Positions 1 through 7,147 of a stretch of DNA of 15,708 nucleotides are shown piece after piece. The number at the start of each line of letters is the position of its first letter. Positions within the stretch are counted from its first letter, which is position 1. The stretch spans positions 1 to 15,708 of the forward strand of contig JAFTEK010000093.1 of the NCBI GenBank assembly GCA_017453705.1, written 5' to 3'. A program made the position numbers and the translations under genes. This DNA comes from Treponema sp. (GTDB lineage: Bacteria > Spirochaetota > Spirochaetia > Treponematales > Treponemataceae). Below the pieces are notes generated by a model, which was not told where the DNA came from, ran no database searches, and saw only the letters and a list, made by a program, of their open reading frames with translations.

Positions 1-531
1 CCTCCAGGTATCCTCATCGTCCTGCTTGTTTCTCATGATGATCGGCAGGGACTGCAATACGATCTCCGGTTTCATATACATCGAATAAAAGGACAGGAAG
101 TTTCCGTCAGACGGATACGGCCGGTGCATTGGATCAGAGAAATGCTCCTTGCCGTCAATCGCGCAGCATACCTCATCTATGTTTATGAGTATCATCCTTA
201 TCTTGATCCCGGCATCCAGGAACGTCATGATGTTCTCCAGGTGTTCCTGCGGTATGCCGAACGAGTAGGTCATGTTGTATGCCCTGTAACCTTCTATGTT
301 CTCCACGTGGAGAGCACCGACGCGCGAGGATCCGAACACGAAGGAGTCGAATTTGTCCTTGTTGTCCAGCACGTAGGCGGTCTTGATGAAGTTCTCGTTC
401 GGCTCCACCCCGTTCCGCCTGACAGCCTTGCGGTGAAAGACGTTGAAGGGATCCACGAGAAGAGGCGGCAGGACAAAGACAAGCGCAAGAGGAACGAGCA
501 ATGCCGAAAGCTTGATGAAAAACCGTTTCAT
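1..531 (-). CDS. SGNH-hydrolase-like partner of MBOAT acyltransferase (3' part off the window)
   Basis: The reading frame is open from an ATG at 531 to the window edge: 177 residues are visible and the C-terminus is missing. Residues 5-25 form one hydrophobic segment, so the protein is probably a signal-anchored, periplasm-facing one. Residues 63-70 read SFVFGSSR. This resembles block I of SGNH/GDSL enzymes as seen in AlgJ/AlgX/DltD-type partners of MBOAT proteins, with Ser69 the likely nucleophile. The later Asp/His block is not in the window. A Shine-Dalgarno AGGGAGG lies about 9 bases upstream of the ATG. The gene starts 19 bases after the MBOAT gene ends, so co-transcription and joint action in polymer O-acylation are inferred. 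The family call rests on the GSS block plus context; the rest of the sequence is not distinctive. Confidence 0.65.
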   Translation of the reverse strand, partial: MKRFFIKLSALLVPLALVFVLPPLLVDPFNVFHRKAVRRNGVEPNENFIKTAYVLDNKDKFDSFVFGSSRVGALHVENIEGYRAYNMTYSFGIPQEHLENIMTFLDAGIKIRMILINIDEVCCAIDGKEHFSDPMHRPYPSDGNFLSFYSMYMKPEIVLQSLPIIMRNKQDDEDTWR

Positions 532-550
532 GTACTGAAAGCCTCCCTGC

Positions 551-2134
551 CTAGAACTGAAAATAGATGAACTGCACGTCCTCGTGCGTCATGAGGAGAG
601 AGAGGGCTATGACAAAAGAGACGGCATAATAGCAGAGCCAGCGGACGGCGGCGGGCTGGCGGGCAAGGACTTTGCGCCCGTCCTCTTTGCGCGAGACGAA
701 CGACGCGGCAAAAAGCATGGCGCAGAGGAGCAGGGCCCTGAGCGCGAGCTTGAAGCCGAACCCGCTCACCCCCTCGTGCAGGACGAATAGCTCGCGGACC
801 ACGTTGACCAGCCCCTGCCTGCCGACGGACGCGATTCCGCCCGCAAGCTCGGCCGACAGGCAGAAAAGCTTCGCAAGGGCCATCCCCGCGTCAGCCATGT
901 TGTCCGCGCGGAAAAAGACGTAGCCGATGTTGACGAGGAAAAACGTAATCAGTATCTGGACGTAATGCCAGGGCCTTGTGACCTGCCCGTCTTTCTCAAG
1001 CCCAAGCCTGACACGGACGGAAGCCCTGAGCTTCTTTGTCAGCACGGACGTAATGACATATACCCCGTATACCGCACCCCATGCGACGAAGTGCCATGCC
1101 GCCCCGTGCCAGAGGCCCGTCGAAAGCCAGACACAGGCAAATGCGACGCAACCCATCATCTTGGAAACTCTCCTCCTGTTCTTGCCGCAGAACACAGAGC
1201 AGAGTTTCTCGTTCCAGGAAGCGAAGCCTACGGGATAATAGATGTAATCCCTGAACCAGGCTCCCAGGCTTATGTGCCAGCGTCTCCAGAACTCGGGCAC
1301 AGATGAGGAGAAATAGGGGTGGTCAAAGTTCTTCATCAGGCGGAAACCGAGCACCTCCGCGCAGCCAATCGCGATGTTTGAATATCCCGCGAAGTCCGCG
1401 TAGACCTGCACGGCGAAGAACAATGTCGCGAGGGCAACGGAGCAGCCTGTCGCCCCGCCGATGTCGCCGTAGATGCCGTTCACGTAGGGGGCAATGCTGT
1501 CCGCGACGATGACCTTCATGAACATGCCCCATGCCGCCAGCTTGAGCCCGTCCGTGACGCGCCCGTAGTCAAAGCCATAATCGCACTTGAACTGAGGCAG
1601 GAGGTTCTCCGTCCGCTCGATTGGTCCAGCGACGAGCTGGGGAAAGAAGGTGACGAAGAGCGCGTATGTGACGAAGTTCCGCTCCGCCGGCAGCTTCTCC
1701 TGATATACGTCGATCGAATATCCGAGCGCCTGGAAGGTATAGAAGGAGATGCCGACGGGAAGGGCGAATGACGAGAGGGCAAAGGGGCGGAAGCCCCCCG
1801 GCAGAAGACCTGCGATGGCGTTGGCGGAAACGGCAAACCAGTTGTAGTACTTGAAGAAGAAGAGGATTGCCAGGTTGCTGAGCAATGAGATGACGAGGAC
1901 AAGCTTCTTCCTCGCCGGCCAGCGTTCCATGCCCAGACCTGACAGATAAGTGATGCACACCGAAATCAGTATAAGCGAAAGATACGCAGGATTCCAGCAT
2001 GCATAGAAAAACAGGCTGACCGCCAGCAGGAAGAGACGGGTCACGGAATTCCGCCTGATCAGCGAGGAGCATACCGCATACCCCAGGCAGACAAGCGGAA
2101 AGAAAAGCCAGTAGGCTACGGAGTTAAAAAGCAT
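551..2134 (-). CDS. MBOAT-family membrane-bound O-acyltransferase (AlgI/DltB-like)
   Basis: The 527-residue polytopic membrane protein has the usual length for AlgI-type MBOAT proteins. Its N-terminus (MLFNSVAYWLFFPLVCLGY) is typical of the family. Seen motifs are VGISFYTFQALGYSIDVY at about 127-144, FFPQLVAGPIER at 163-174, FWRRWHISLGAWFRDYIYYP at 282-301, and LWHGAAWHFVAWG at 341-353, where His343 is the expected catalytic histidine. The family transfers acyl groups, usually acetyl or D-alanyl, across the inner membrane to exported polysaccharide or teichoic-type polymers. The substrate cannot be told here. The start codon lies 7 bases after the aminopeptidase stop and has only a weak ribosome site (TAGGG). 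The SGNH-like gene follows directly, which is the classic acyl-transfer pairing. Confidence 0.93.
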   Translation of the reverse strand: MLFNSVAYWLFFPLVCLGYAVCSSLIRRNSVTRLFLLAVSLFFYACWNPAYLSLILISVCITYLSGLGMERWPARKKLVLVISLLSNLAILFFFKYYNWFAVSANAIAGLLPGGFRPFALSSFALPVGISFYTFQALGYSIDVYQEKLPAERNFVTYALFVTFFPQLVAGPIERTENLLPQFKCDYGFDYGRVTDGLKLAAWGMFMKVIVADSIAPYVNGIYGDIGGATGCSVALATLFFAVQVYADFAGYSNIAIGCAEVLGFRLMKNFDHPYFSSSVPEFWRRWHISLGAWFRDYIYYPVGFASWNEKLCSVFCGKNRRRVSKMMGCVAFACVWLSTGLWHGAAWHFVAWGAVYGVYVITSVLTKKLRASVRVRLGLEKDGQVTRPWHYVQILITFFLVNIGYVFFRADNMADAGMALAKLFCLSAELAGGIASVGRQGLVNVVRELFVLHEGVSGFGFKLALRALLLCAMLFAASFVSRKEDGRKVLARQPAAVRWLCYYAVSFVIALSLLMTHEDVQFIYFQF

Positions 2135-2141
2135 CCTTGCC

Positions 2142-3506
2142 CTACGCCAGCGTCAGGAAAGCCTTGTATGCCTCGTATGCCTGACAGATGTCCTCGCGGG
2201 AAGTAATCTCCCAAGGGGCATGCATGCTAAGCACGGCGACACCGGCATCCAGCACGTACATGCCGTACTTTGCGGCAAGATAGGCAATCGTTCCTCCACC
2301 GCCCTGATCGACCTTGCCGAGTTCCGCCATCTGGTAGCGGATGTTCCTGCCGTCAAGCAAGCCGCGCAGTTTGGCGATGAACTCCGGCATAGCGTCGCTC
2401 GCGCTGTACTTGCCCCGGCTGCCCGTGTATTTGTTGAACACGATGCCGCCTCCCAGAAAGGAAGCGTTGTCGCGGTCATAGAGGTCGCCGTTCTGAGGAT
2501 CGTAGGCGGCGTTCACGTCGCTGGAGAGCATGTAGGAGTTGTACAGGCAACGGCGGACGGAAAGCTCCGAGTAAGTCCCGAGCCGGGCGACCAGTTCGGC
2601 GACGGCGTTCTCAAAGAAGTGGCTCTCCATGCCGGTCGCACCGACCGACCCGATTTCCTCCTTGTCCACGCAGAGGCAGCAGGTCGTCCTGGCACCCGCC
2701 TTGCTCGCGAACAGGGCGGCAGCGGACGTGTAGGCGCAGGAACGGTCATCCTGACCGTAAGCGAGGATCAGAGAGCGGTCCAGGCCCAGGTCTCGTGCCC
2801 TGCCAGCCGGGACTACCTCTAGCTCCGCAGAGCCGAAGTCAGCCTCATCAATGCCGTACTTGTCCTTGAGAATTTTCAGGACGGACTTCTTTGCCTTGTC
2901 CTTCTCGTCTTTCTCGGCCTTGTCGTCTTTCTTGTCTTTCCCGTCATCGTCCTTTCTGGGGGGAATCTCGCTGCCCAGTATAAGATCCAGGCTCTCTCCC
3001 GGAACAAAATCCGAGGCAGCCTCCTTCATCTGCTTCTGGGCCAGATGGGGCAGGATGTCACTGATGACGAACACGGGGTCCTCCTCGTCCTCGCCCAGGC
3101 GGACATTTACCGTCGTGCCGTCCTTCTTGCAGACCACCCCGTGCAGGGCAAGGGGCAAGGTCAACCACTGGTACTTCTTTATTCCCCCATAGTAATGCGT
3201 GTTCAGGTAGACGAGGAAATCCTTCTCGTAGAGTGGGTTCTGCTTGACATCCAGGCGGGGAGAGTCGATATGGGCTCCCAGGATGTTCAGCCCGTCCTCA
3301 ATGCTCCCAGTGCCGATGTTGAACAGGGCAACAGCCTTGCCGAACTTGCTTATATAAACCTTGTCCCCAGCCTTGAGGATCTTGCAGTCCCGTATATCCT
3401 TGTATCCGGCAGCCCTGGCGTCTTCTATGATTCTCGCGCAGCACTCGCGCTCGGTCTTGCCGTCATTTAAAAAAGCTTTATAGCTCTCTATCAGTTTTTC
3501 ATCCAT
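2142..3506 (-). CDS. M18-family zinc aminopeptidase (aspartyl aminopeptidase / aminopeptidase 1)
   Basis: The 454-residue cytoplasmic protein carries all dinuclear-zinc ligands expected of M18 peptidases: His79 in GAHIDSPRLD, Asp253/254 in GQDDRSCAY, Glu283/284 in VDKEEIGSVGATGMES, Asp330 in SSDVNAAYDP and His429 in MHAPWE. It should remove N-terminal residues, often acidic ones, from peptides as a large oligomer. Residues 184-208 form a Lys/Asp-rich low-complexity insertion (RKDDDGKDKKDDK onward) between the core and the dimer/tetramer domain. This is probably a disordered loop. The ATG at 3506 has no Shine-Dalgarno. A near-ideal promoter puts the transcription start at or next to the ATG. 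It appears to be the first gene of a unit with the MBOAT and SGNH genes. Confidence 0.95.
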   Translation of the reverse strand: MDEKLIESYKAFLNDGKTERECCARIIEDARAAGYKDIRDCKILKAGDKVYISKFGKAVALFNIGTGSIEDGLNILGAHIDSPRLDVKQNPLYEKDFLVYLNTHYYGGIKKYQWLTLPLALHGVVCKKDGTTVNVRLGEDEEDPVFVISDILPHLAQKQMKEAASDFVPGESLDLILGSEIPPRKDDDGKDKKDDKAEKDEKDKAKKSVLKILKDKYGIDEADFGSAELEVVPAGRARDLGLDRSLILAYGQDDRSCAYTSAAALFASKAGARTTCCLCVDKEEIGSVGATGMESHFFENAVAELVARLGTYSELSVRRCLYNSYMLSSDVNAAYDPQNGDLYDRDNASFLGGGIVFNKYTGSRGKYSASDAMPEFIAKLRGLLDGRNIRYQMAELGKVDQGGGGTIAYLAAKYGMYVLDAGVAVLSMHAPWEITSREDICQAYEAYKAFLTLA

Positions 3507-3514
3507 AGGAAGCC

Positions 3515-3543
3515 ATTATATAGAAGAAAAAAGATTGTTGCAA
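3515..3543 (-). promoter_or_regulatory. Sigma70-type promoter of the M18 aminopeptidase; predicted leaderless
   Basis: On the minus strand, -35 TTGCAA (3538-3543) is followed by a 17-base spacer and a perfect -10 TATAAT (3515-3520). Only eight bases (GGCTTCCT) separate the -10 from the ATG at 3506. A start about seven bases after the -10 falls within one or two bases of the ATG, leaving no room for a ribosome site. Confidence 0.8.
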
Positions 3544-3553
3544 CCGACCCACG

Positions 3554-3613
3554 GGAAACGTACAGCCTTGACGCTACGCTGGAAGTTCCAGCGGGGTGTC
3601 CCCATACGTTTCC
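3554..3613. repeat. Nested palindrome between proS and the aminopeptidase gene
   Basis: An outer inverted pair GGAAACGTA (3554-3562) / TACGTTTCC (3605-3613) encloses a perfect inner palindrome CGCTGGAA-G-TTCCAGCG (3577-3593). As RNA read on the minus strand it would form a two-level hairpin downstream of the proS stop. There is no T-run, so it is not a standard intrinsic terminator. It could be a 3'-end stabiliser of the proS transcript or a regulatory site upstream of the next promoter. Confidence 0.5.
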
Positions 3614-3659
3614 TATGGACCAGAAAAGCGCAGAAACGTTTTTCCCTGATACCGCAGAA

Positions 3660-5468
3660 TCAGCCGAGGGCCTCGTACTCGGCCTTAATCAGCTCCTGAA
3701 TGCGGGCTGCGGCGTTTTCGAGCGGAACCAGCTCGGCCTCATCCTGACGGCGGAGCTTGATTTCCACCTTGGGCAGGTTCTTGTCGCCGACGGTGACGCG
3801 GACGGGGAAGCCGATGAGGTCAGCGTCGTTGAACTTGACTCCGGGCCGCTCGTCGCGGTCGTCCAGGAGGACTTCAACACCGGCGGCCAAGAGCTCGTCG
3901 TAGAGCTTGTCCGCAGCGTCCTTCATCGCGTCCTTGTACTTAATCGGCACGATGCAGACCGTCATGGGGGCGACGCTGACCGGCCAGATGATGCCCTTGT
4001 CGTCGTGGTGCGCCTCGATGATCGAAGCGAGCACGCGGTCAACGCCGATGCCGTAGCAGCCCATCGTGGGTATGGCGGCCTTGCCGTTCTTGTCCAGGTA
4101 GCTCACGCCCATGCTTTCGGTGTATTTCTTTCCGAGCTTGAAGATGTGGCCCAGCTCGTTTCCCTTGGTCGTGTAGAACTTTCCGCCGCAGACCGGGCAA
4201 GTGTCGCCCTCCTTCGCGGTGCGCACGTCCGCCTTCATCCATGGCTTGTAGTCCCGCTCAGGCTCCACGTGCTTGATGTGGTAGCCCTGCTTGCCCGCGC
4301 CGGTAATCGCGTCGTGCATGTCGTTCACGGACAGGTCCTGCAGGACGGGGCATTTCACGGTGAGCGGCCCGACGAAGCCGTGGCCCGCCCCCGCCCACTT
4401 CAGGATTTCCTCGTCGTCGGCAAGGCAGACCTCGCTCGCCTTGAGCGCGCCCGCAAGCTTAGCCTCGTTCACCTCAAGGTCAGCGCGGATGGCGACGCAG
4501 ACGTAAGAGACCGGGTAGAAGGTGAGGTTCCCGTCCTTGACGGCCTTGAGCTCCTTGCCGCCGGGCGCGCTGCCCATGTCCAGCGTGGAGTTGATGACGC
4601 GGTAAATGAGCGACTTGATGAAGGTCTTGGGCGTGGACTGGAAGAACTTTTCCATGTCCTCTATGGAGAAGACGTTCGGGGTCGCCACTTCCTCGACGGG
4701 GAGGTCGGTCCTGACCTGGGGCTTCCCGTCATTGCCGACCGCCTGATCGGGCTTGCAGGCGGCCTTCTCCACGTTGGCGGCGTAGTCGCAGCCGTGGCAG
4801 AGGATGAGCGTGTCGTCCCCGATGGGGCTTTCCACCATGAACTCCTCGCTGCCGCTGCCGCCCATGCTGCCCGTGTCAGCCTTGACGACGATGACCTTGA
4901 GGCCCAGGCGCCTGAAAATCGCGAGGTAGGCATCGGCATAGGCGCGGTAGGACTGGTCGAGCGACTCGTCATCGGCGTTGAAGGTGTAGCCGTCCATCAT
5001 GTTGAACTCGCGGCCCCGCATGACCCCGTAGCGGGGGCGGATCTCGTCGCGGTACTTCGTGTTTATCTGGTAGCAGTTGATCGGCAGCTGCTTGTAGCTG
5101 GTCAGGCCCTGAGCCATGACGGCGGTGAAGGCCTCCTCCGCAGTCGGGGAGATGACCATGTCCTGCTCCTGCCGGTTCTTCGCGGTCAGCATCTGCGGGC
5201 CCATCGTGTCCCAGCGGCCGCTCGCCTTCCAGATTTCGCCGGGGACGACGACGGTAGGCTTGAACTCCAGTGCGCCGGATTTGTTCAGTTCCTCTTTTAT
5301 GATTGCCTCTAGCTTGCGGTAGCTCTTGAGACCGAGCGGCATGTATGTGTAAAGGCCGTTGCCCAGCTTGCGGATTAAGTCAGCCCTGAGCATCAGCTGC
5401 TGGCTCGCTATGGTCGCCTCCGCCGGGGCTTCCCTCAGCGTGCGTAGTGGAATCTGCGATACTTTCAT
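3660..5468 (-). CDS. proS: Prolyl-tRNA synthetase, bacterial type with editing insertion
   Basis: The 602-residue class II aminoacyl-tRNA synthetase charges tRNA-Pro in the cytoplasm. The N-terminus (MKVSQIPLRTLREAPAEATI) and the segments PLGLKSYRKLEAIIKEELNK, TKYRDEIRPRYGVMRGREF (motif 2 region) and PTMGCYGIGVDRVLASIIE (motif 3) identify ProS. The editing (INS) domain that deacylates mischarged Ala-tRNA-Pro lies between motifs 2 and 3, roughly residues 220-400. A CPVCGGKF...GHIFKLG segment follows it. The C-terminal anticodon-binding domain begins near VSVAPMTVCIVPIKYKD and contains DDRDERPGVKFNDADLIGFP. The length is slightly above the E. coli form. The ATG at 5468 has no Shine-Dalgarno and sits eight bases after a TATAAT, so translation is probably leaderless. 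It appears to be monocistronic between two promoters. A long open frame opposite it is an antisense shadow. Confidence 0.97.
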   Translation of the reverse strand: MKVSQIPLRTLREAPAEATIASQQLMLRADLIRKLGNGLYTYMPLGLKSYRKLEAIIKEELNKSGALEFKPTVVVPGEIWKASGRWDTMGPQMLTAKNRQEQDMVISPTAEEAFTAVMAQGLTSYKQLPINCYQINTKYRDEIRPRYGVMRGREFNMMDGYTFNADDESLDQSYRAYADAYLAIFRRLGLKVIVVKADTGSMGGSGSEEFMVESPIGDDTLILCHGCDYAANVEKAACKPDQAVGNDGKPQVRTDLPVEEVATPNVFSIEDMEKFFQSTPKTFIKSLIYRVINSTLDMGSAPGGKELKAVKDGNLTFYPVSYVCVAIRADLEVNEAKLAGALKASEVCLADDEEILKWAGAGHGFVGPLTVKCPVLQDLSVNDMHDAITGAGKQGYHIKHVEPERDYKPWMKADVRTAKEGDTCPVCGGKFYTTKGNELGHIFKLGKKYTESMGVSYLDKNGKAAIPTMGCYGIGVDRVLASIIEAHHDDKGIIWPVSVAPMTVCIVPIKYKDAMKDAADKLYDELLAAGVEVLLDDRDERPGVKFNDADLIGFPVRVTVGDKNLPKVEIKLRRQDEAELVPLENAAARIQELIKAEYEALG

Positions 5469-5476
5469 AGGAAGGA

Positions 5477-5505
5477 ATTATAGTGAAATCGGGTGCGATT
5501 TTCAA
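5477..5505 (-). promoter_or_regulatory. Promoter of proS; predicted leaderless
   Basis: On the minus strand, -35 TTGAAA (5500-5505), a 17-base spacer and -10 TATAAT (5477-5482) are followed by eight bases (TCCTTCCT) and the ATG at 5468. The layout matches the aminopeptidase promoter, including the shared TTCCTATG start context. Confidence 0.82.
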
Positions 5506-5512
5506 CCAGAGT

Positions 5513-5554
5513 GCCTGAAGCACCGTGCTTTAAGCGCAGGGCTTTAAGCATGGG
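5513..5554. repeat. Three 14-bp tandem repeats upstream of the proS promoter
   Basis: Three near-palindromic cores begin at 5513 (GCCTGAAGC), 5527 (GCTTTAAGC) and 5541 (GCTTTAAGC), spaced exactly 14 bases apart. They lie just upstream of the proS -35 and downstream of the glycosidase-like gene stop. A GTGCC/GGCAC pair (5511-5515 and 5554-5558) brackets the array. It could be an operator array or slipped duplication; nothing in the window decides. Confidence 0.5.
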
Positions 5555-5566
5555 GCACGAAATGCT

Positions 5567-6532
5567 CTATGATTTTACCGCCCAAGATTCAGACAGGGGG
5601 ATTTTGTACAAACCGGCAGTCCACTCATCTGCCCAGAATCTGGAAGAGAAATATATATATAGCAGTCCGTCCTTGACAAAGCCCGAAGAGCGGTAGCAGT
5701 TCCTTATTACCGGAACCGGGTCAAGCTGCCAGTTGGTCAGGTCGGCCGAGCGGGCGATATGCAGGAAGTACCTGCCCCCTTTGCCGTCTTTGTTGTGGGC
5801 AACCAATGTCAGCAGCATAAGCCAGCCGCCGTTTTCATCGCTCAACACATCCAGATGCCACGGCATAAGACCTGACGGTATGCCATCAAGATTGAGCAGC
5901 TCCGCATTGGCAAAATCCAGGGACTCAAGGGAATTCCCTGATACAAGCCTTATGGTGTGCCCCCTGCCGTAGTTCCCCATCACAAAGAAACAGCGGCACT
6001 GCCCCCCTGTCCATACCTGCGAAGGAGAAAGAATTATATCACCTGTTCCGGCAAGATTCTGGCGGAACAGGATTTTGCGCTCCCATGACAGGCGGTCGCG
6101 GCTTTGCAGCAAGACGACATTTTGGTAGTCGGGGCGTACAGTCTCCAGATAGACCAAATTGTACAGCCCGTCGTGAAAGGATATGTCAGGATCATCGTTG
6201 TGGTCATGCTCCGGGGCAGGGGCAAGGGGGTTCAGTCCCGGCCTCTCCTCACGGAAATGAATGCCGTCATCAGAAACAGCTATGCAGGGGTTCTCATACC
6301 GGTCGTTGGAAAAAGGATGGGGTGTAAAGACAAGGACATATTTAGCTATCGAACGGTCATAGAAGATATCAGGGTGAACCAGCTGTCCGCTTCCGTCATA
6401 AGTGGGGATATCCAGGCGGAACTTCTTTCTGATGGGGAGCGATTCCAAGGGCTTTCCATTGCTGGGGGCATACTGGCAGCAGTAGACCGGTTTTGCAGCC
6501 AACCTCATTATCTTGGTCTTTAATCCCAGCAT
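5567..6532 (-). CDS. Beta-propeller glycoside-hydrolase-like protein (GH43/GH32/GH130 fold group)
   Basis: The 321-residue protein has no signal peptide and is probably cytoplasmic. Repeated blade-like segments suggest a five-bladed propeller: HPDIFYDRSIAKYVLVFTPH (53-72), NPCIAVSDDGIHF (81-93), DDPDISFHDGLYNLVYLE (113-130), MPWHLDVLSDENGGWLMLLT, HIARSADLTNWQ and SSGFVKDGLLYIYFSSRF. Acidic residues in HPD and DDPD are the kind used for catalysis in this fold, but I cannot assign the family or substrate. The ATG at 6532 is preferred over an in-frame GTG at 6538 because AAAGGAG lies five bases before the ATG and directly abuts the GTG. It has its own promoter within the 71-base gap after the DUF721-like gene. 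The gene is not beside other carbohydrate genes, so its role is open. Confidence 0.6.
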   Translation of the reverse strand: MLGLKTKIMRLAAKPVYCCQYAPSNGKPLESLPIRKKFRLDIPTYDGSGQLVHPDIFYDRSIAKYVLVFTPHPFSNDRYENPCIAVSDDGIHFREERPGLNPLAPAPEHDHNDDPDISFHDGLYNLVYLETVRPDYQNVVLLQSRDRLSWERKILFRQNLAGTGDIILSPSQVWTGGQCRCFFVMGNYGRGHTIRLVSGNSLESLDFANAELLNLDGIPSGLMPWHLDVLSDENGGWLMLLTLVAHNKDGKGGRYFLHIARSADLTNWQLDPVPVIRNCYRSSGFVKDGLLYIYFSSRFWADEWTAGLYKIPLSESWAVKS

Positions 6533-6554
6533 CCTCACTCCTTTGCAAGACCCT

Positions 6555-6583
6555 TTTTTATCATATCTGTTTCCCTATGTCAA
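6555..6583 (-). promoter_or_regulatory. Promoter of the glycosidase-like gene
   Basis: On the minus strand, a perfect -35 TTGACA (6578-6583) is 17 bases from a weaker -10 TAAAAA (6555-6560). It is followed about 16 bases later by AAAGGAG and the ATG at 6532. Confidence 0.55.
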
Positions 6584-6607
6584 CAGAATCACCGCCAACA
6601 GAATCAC
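6581..6607. repeat. Two 12-bp direct repeats overlapping the -35 box
   Basis: CAACAGAATCAC occurs at 6581-6592 and 6596-6607, a 15-base period. The promoter-proximal copy overlaps the -35 TTGACA. The other covers the stop codon of the DUF721-like gene. It may be an operator or a small tandem duplication. Confidence 0.5.
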
Positions 6608-7128
6608 AAGGGCACTCCCATGTCACGTCCGAGTGCGGCCAGTGCCTGACTAAGCTCCGGAGCCATTTCTTCCTGCGGTCTGCTTGCAGCCTTTGACTCC
6701 GCAGGGGCACGGGGCATGGCCTTTGCCAGTGCCGCCTCTTCCCTGTCCAAGCGGCTTTCCGCAAGCCCCCTGGCTTCTTCAATGCTGTAGCTGGAACCAG
6801 TGACATTGCCCCTCTTTCCGGCGACACGAAAAGCCAAGGTCTGCACAGGAACATCCTTGGCATACATCGCGAGGCCTTTAAGTATGTAGTTCTTCCGTAG
6901 TTGCAGCAGCTCTATCCAGCCGGGATGGTCGGCTTCCACCAAGAGCACGCCGCTCTTAATATCAACGATGCGGGAATGGGCGGCAAGGTTTGCCCCCTCA
7001 TTGGGGTTCACAGTGCTTTTTATGCCAAGAAGGATTTTGCGCCAGACGGCAAATATATCGCCCGCCCGCCTAGCATCCGGGCTTTCCAGCCCCTCGAACA
7101 CTCCGCCCAGGACGGACGATAAATCCAC
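6604..7128 (-). CDS. DUF721/DciA-like protein
   Basis: The predicted 174-residue protein starts at GTG 7128 (reading VDLSSVLGGVFEGL). The frame is open further upstream, but that part overlaps the preceding gene and would be unusually Ser/Arg-rich. The GTG lies 19 bases after the upstream stop, with a GGCGGTGAT purine-rich site before it. Residues 1-90 fit the DUF721 pattern: an N-terminal helix, a conserved Trp (FAVWRKIL), IVDIKSGVLLVEADHPGWIELLQLRKNYILKGL, then a divergent tail. DUF721 includes DciA, the helicase DnaB loader/operator of bacteria lacking DnaC. The C-terminal ~80 residues are charged and Ala-rich. Assignment rests on pattern only, with the Trp and the GVLLVE...W...L spacing as the main support. 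It probably shares a transcript with the FGE-like gene. Confidence 0.65.
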   Translation of the reverse strand: MDLSSVLGGVFEGLESPDARRAGDIFAVWRKILLGIKSTVNPNEGANLAAHSRIVDIKSGVLLVEADHPGWIELLQLRKNYILKGLAMYAKDVPVQTLAFRVAGKRGNVTGSSYSIEEARGLAESRLDREEAALAKAMPRAPAESKAASRPQEEMAPELSQALAALGRDMGVPL

Positions 7129-7147
7129 TATGTTGTAATCACCGCCG

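Noticed and set aside
124..570. Plus-strand frame of 148 codons at the left edge
   Set aside because: It is antisense to the SGNH-like gene, which has a ribosome site, hydrophobic N-terminus and GSS motif.
3615..5312. Long plus-strand open frame (565 codons) opposite proS
   Set aside because: It is antisense to a clearly real proS, has the His/Val/Asp/Leu-biased make-up of a reverse-frame shadow, and no ribosome site or family motif.
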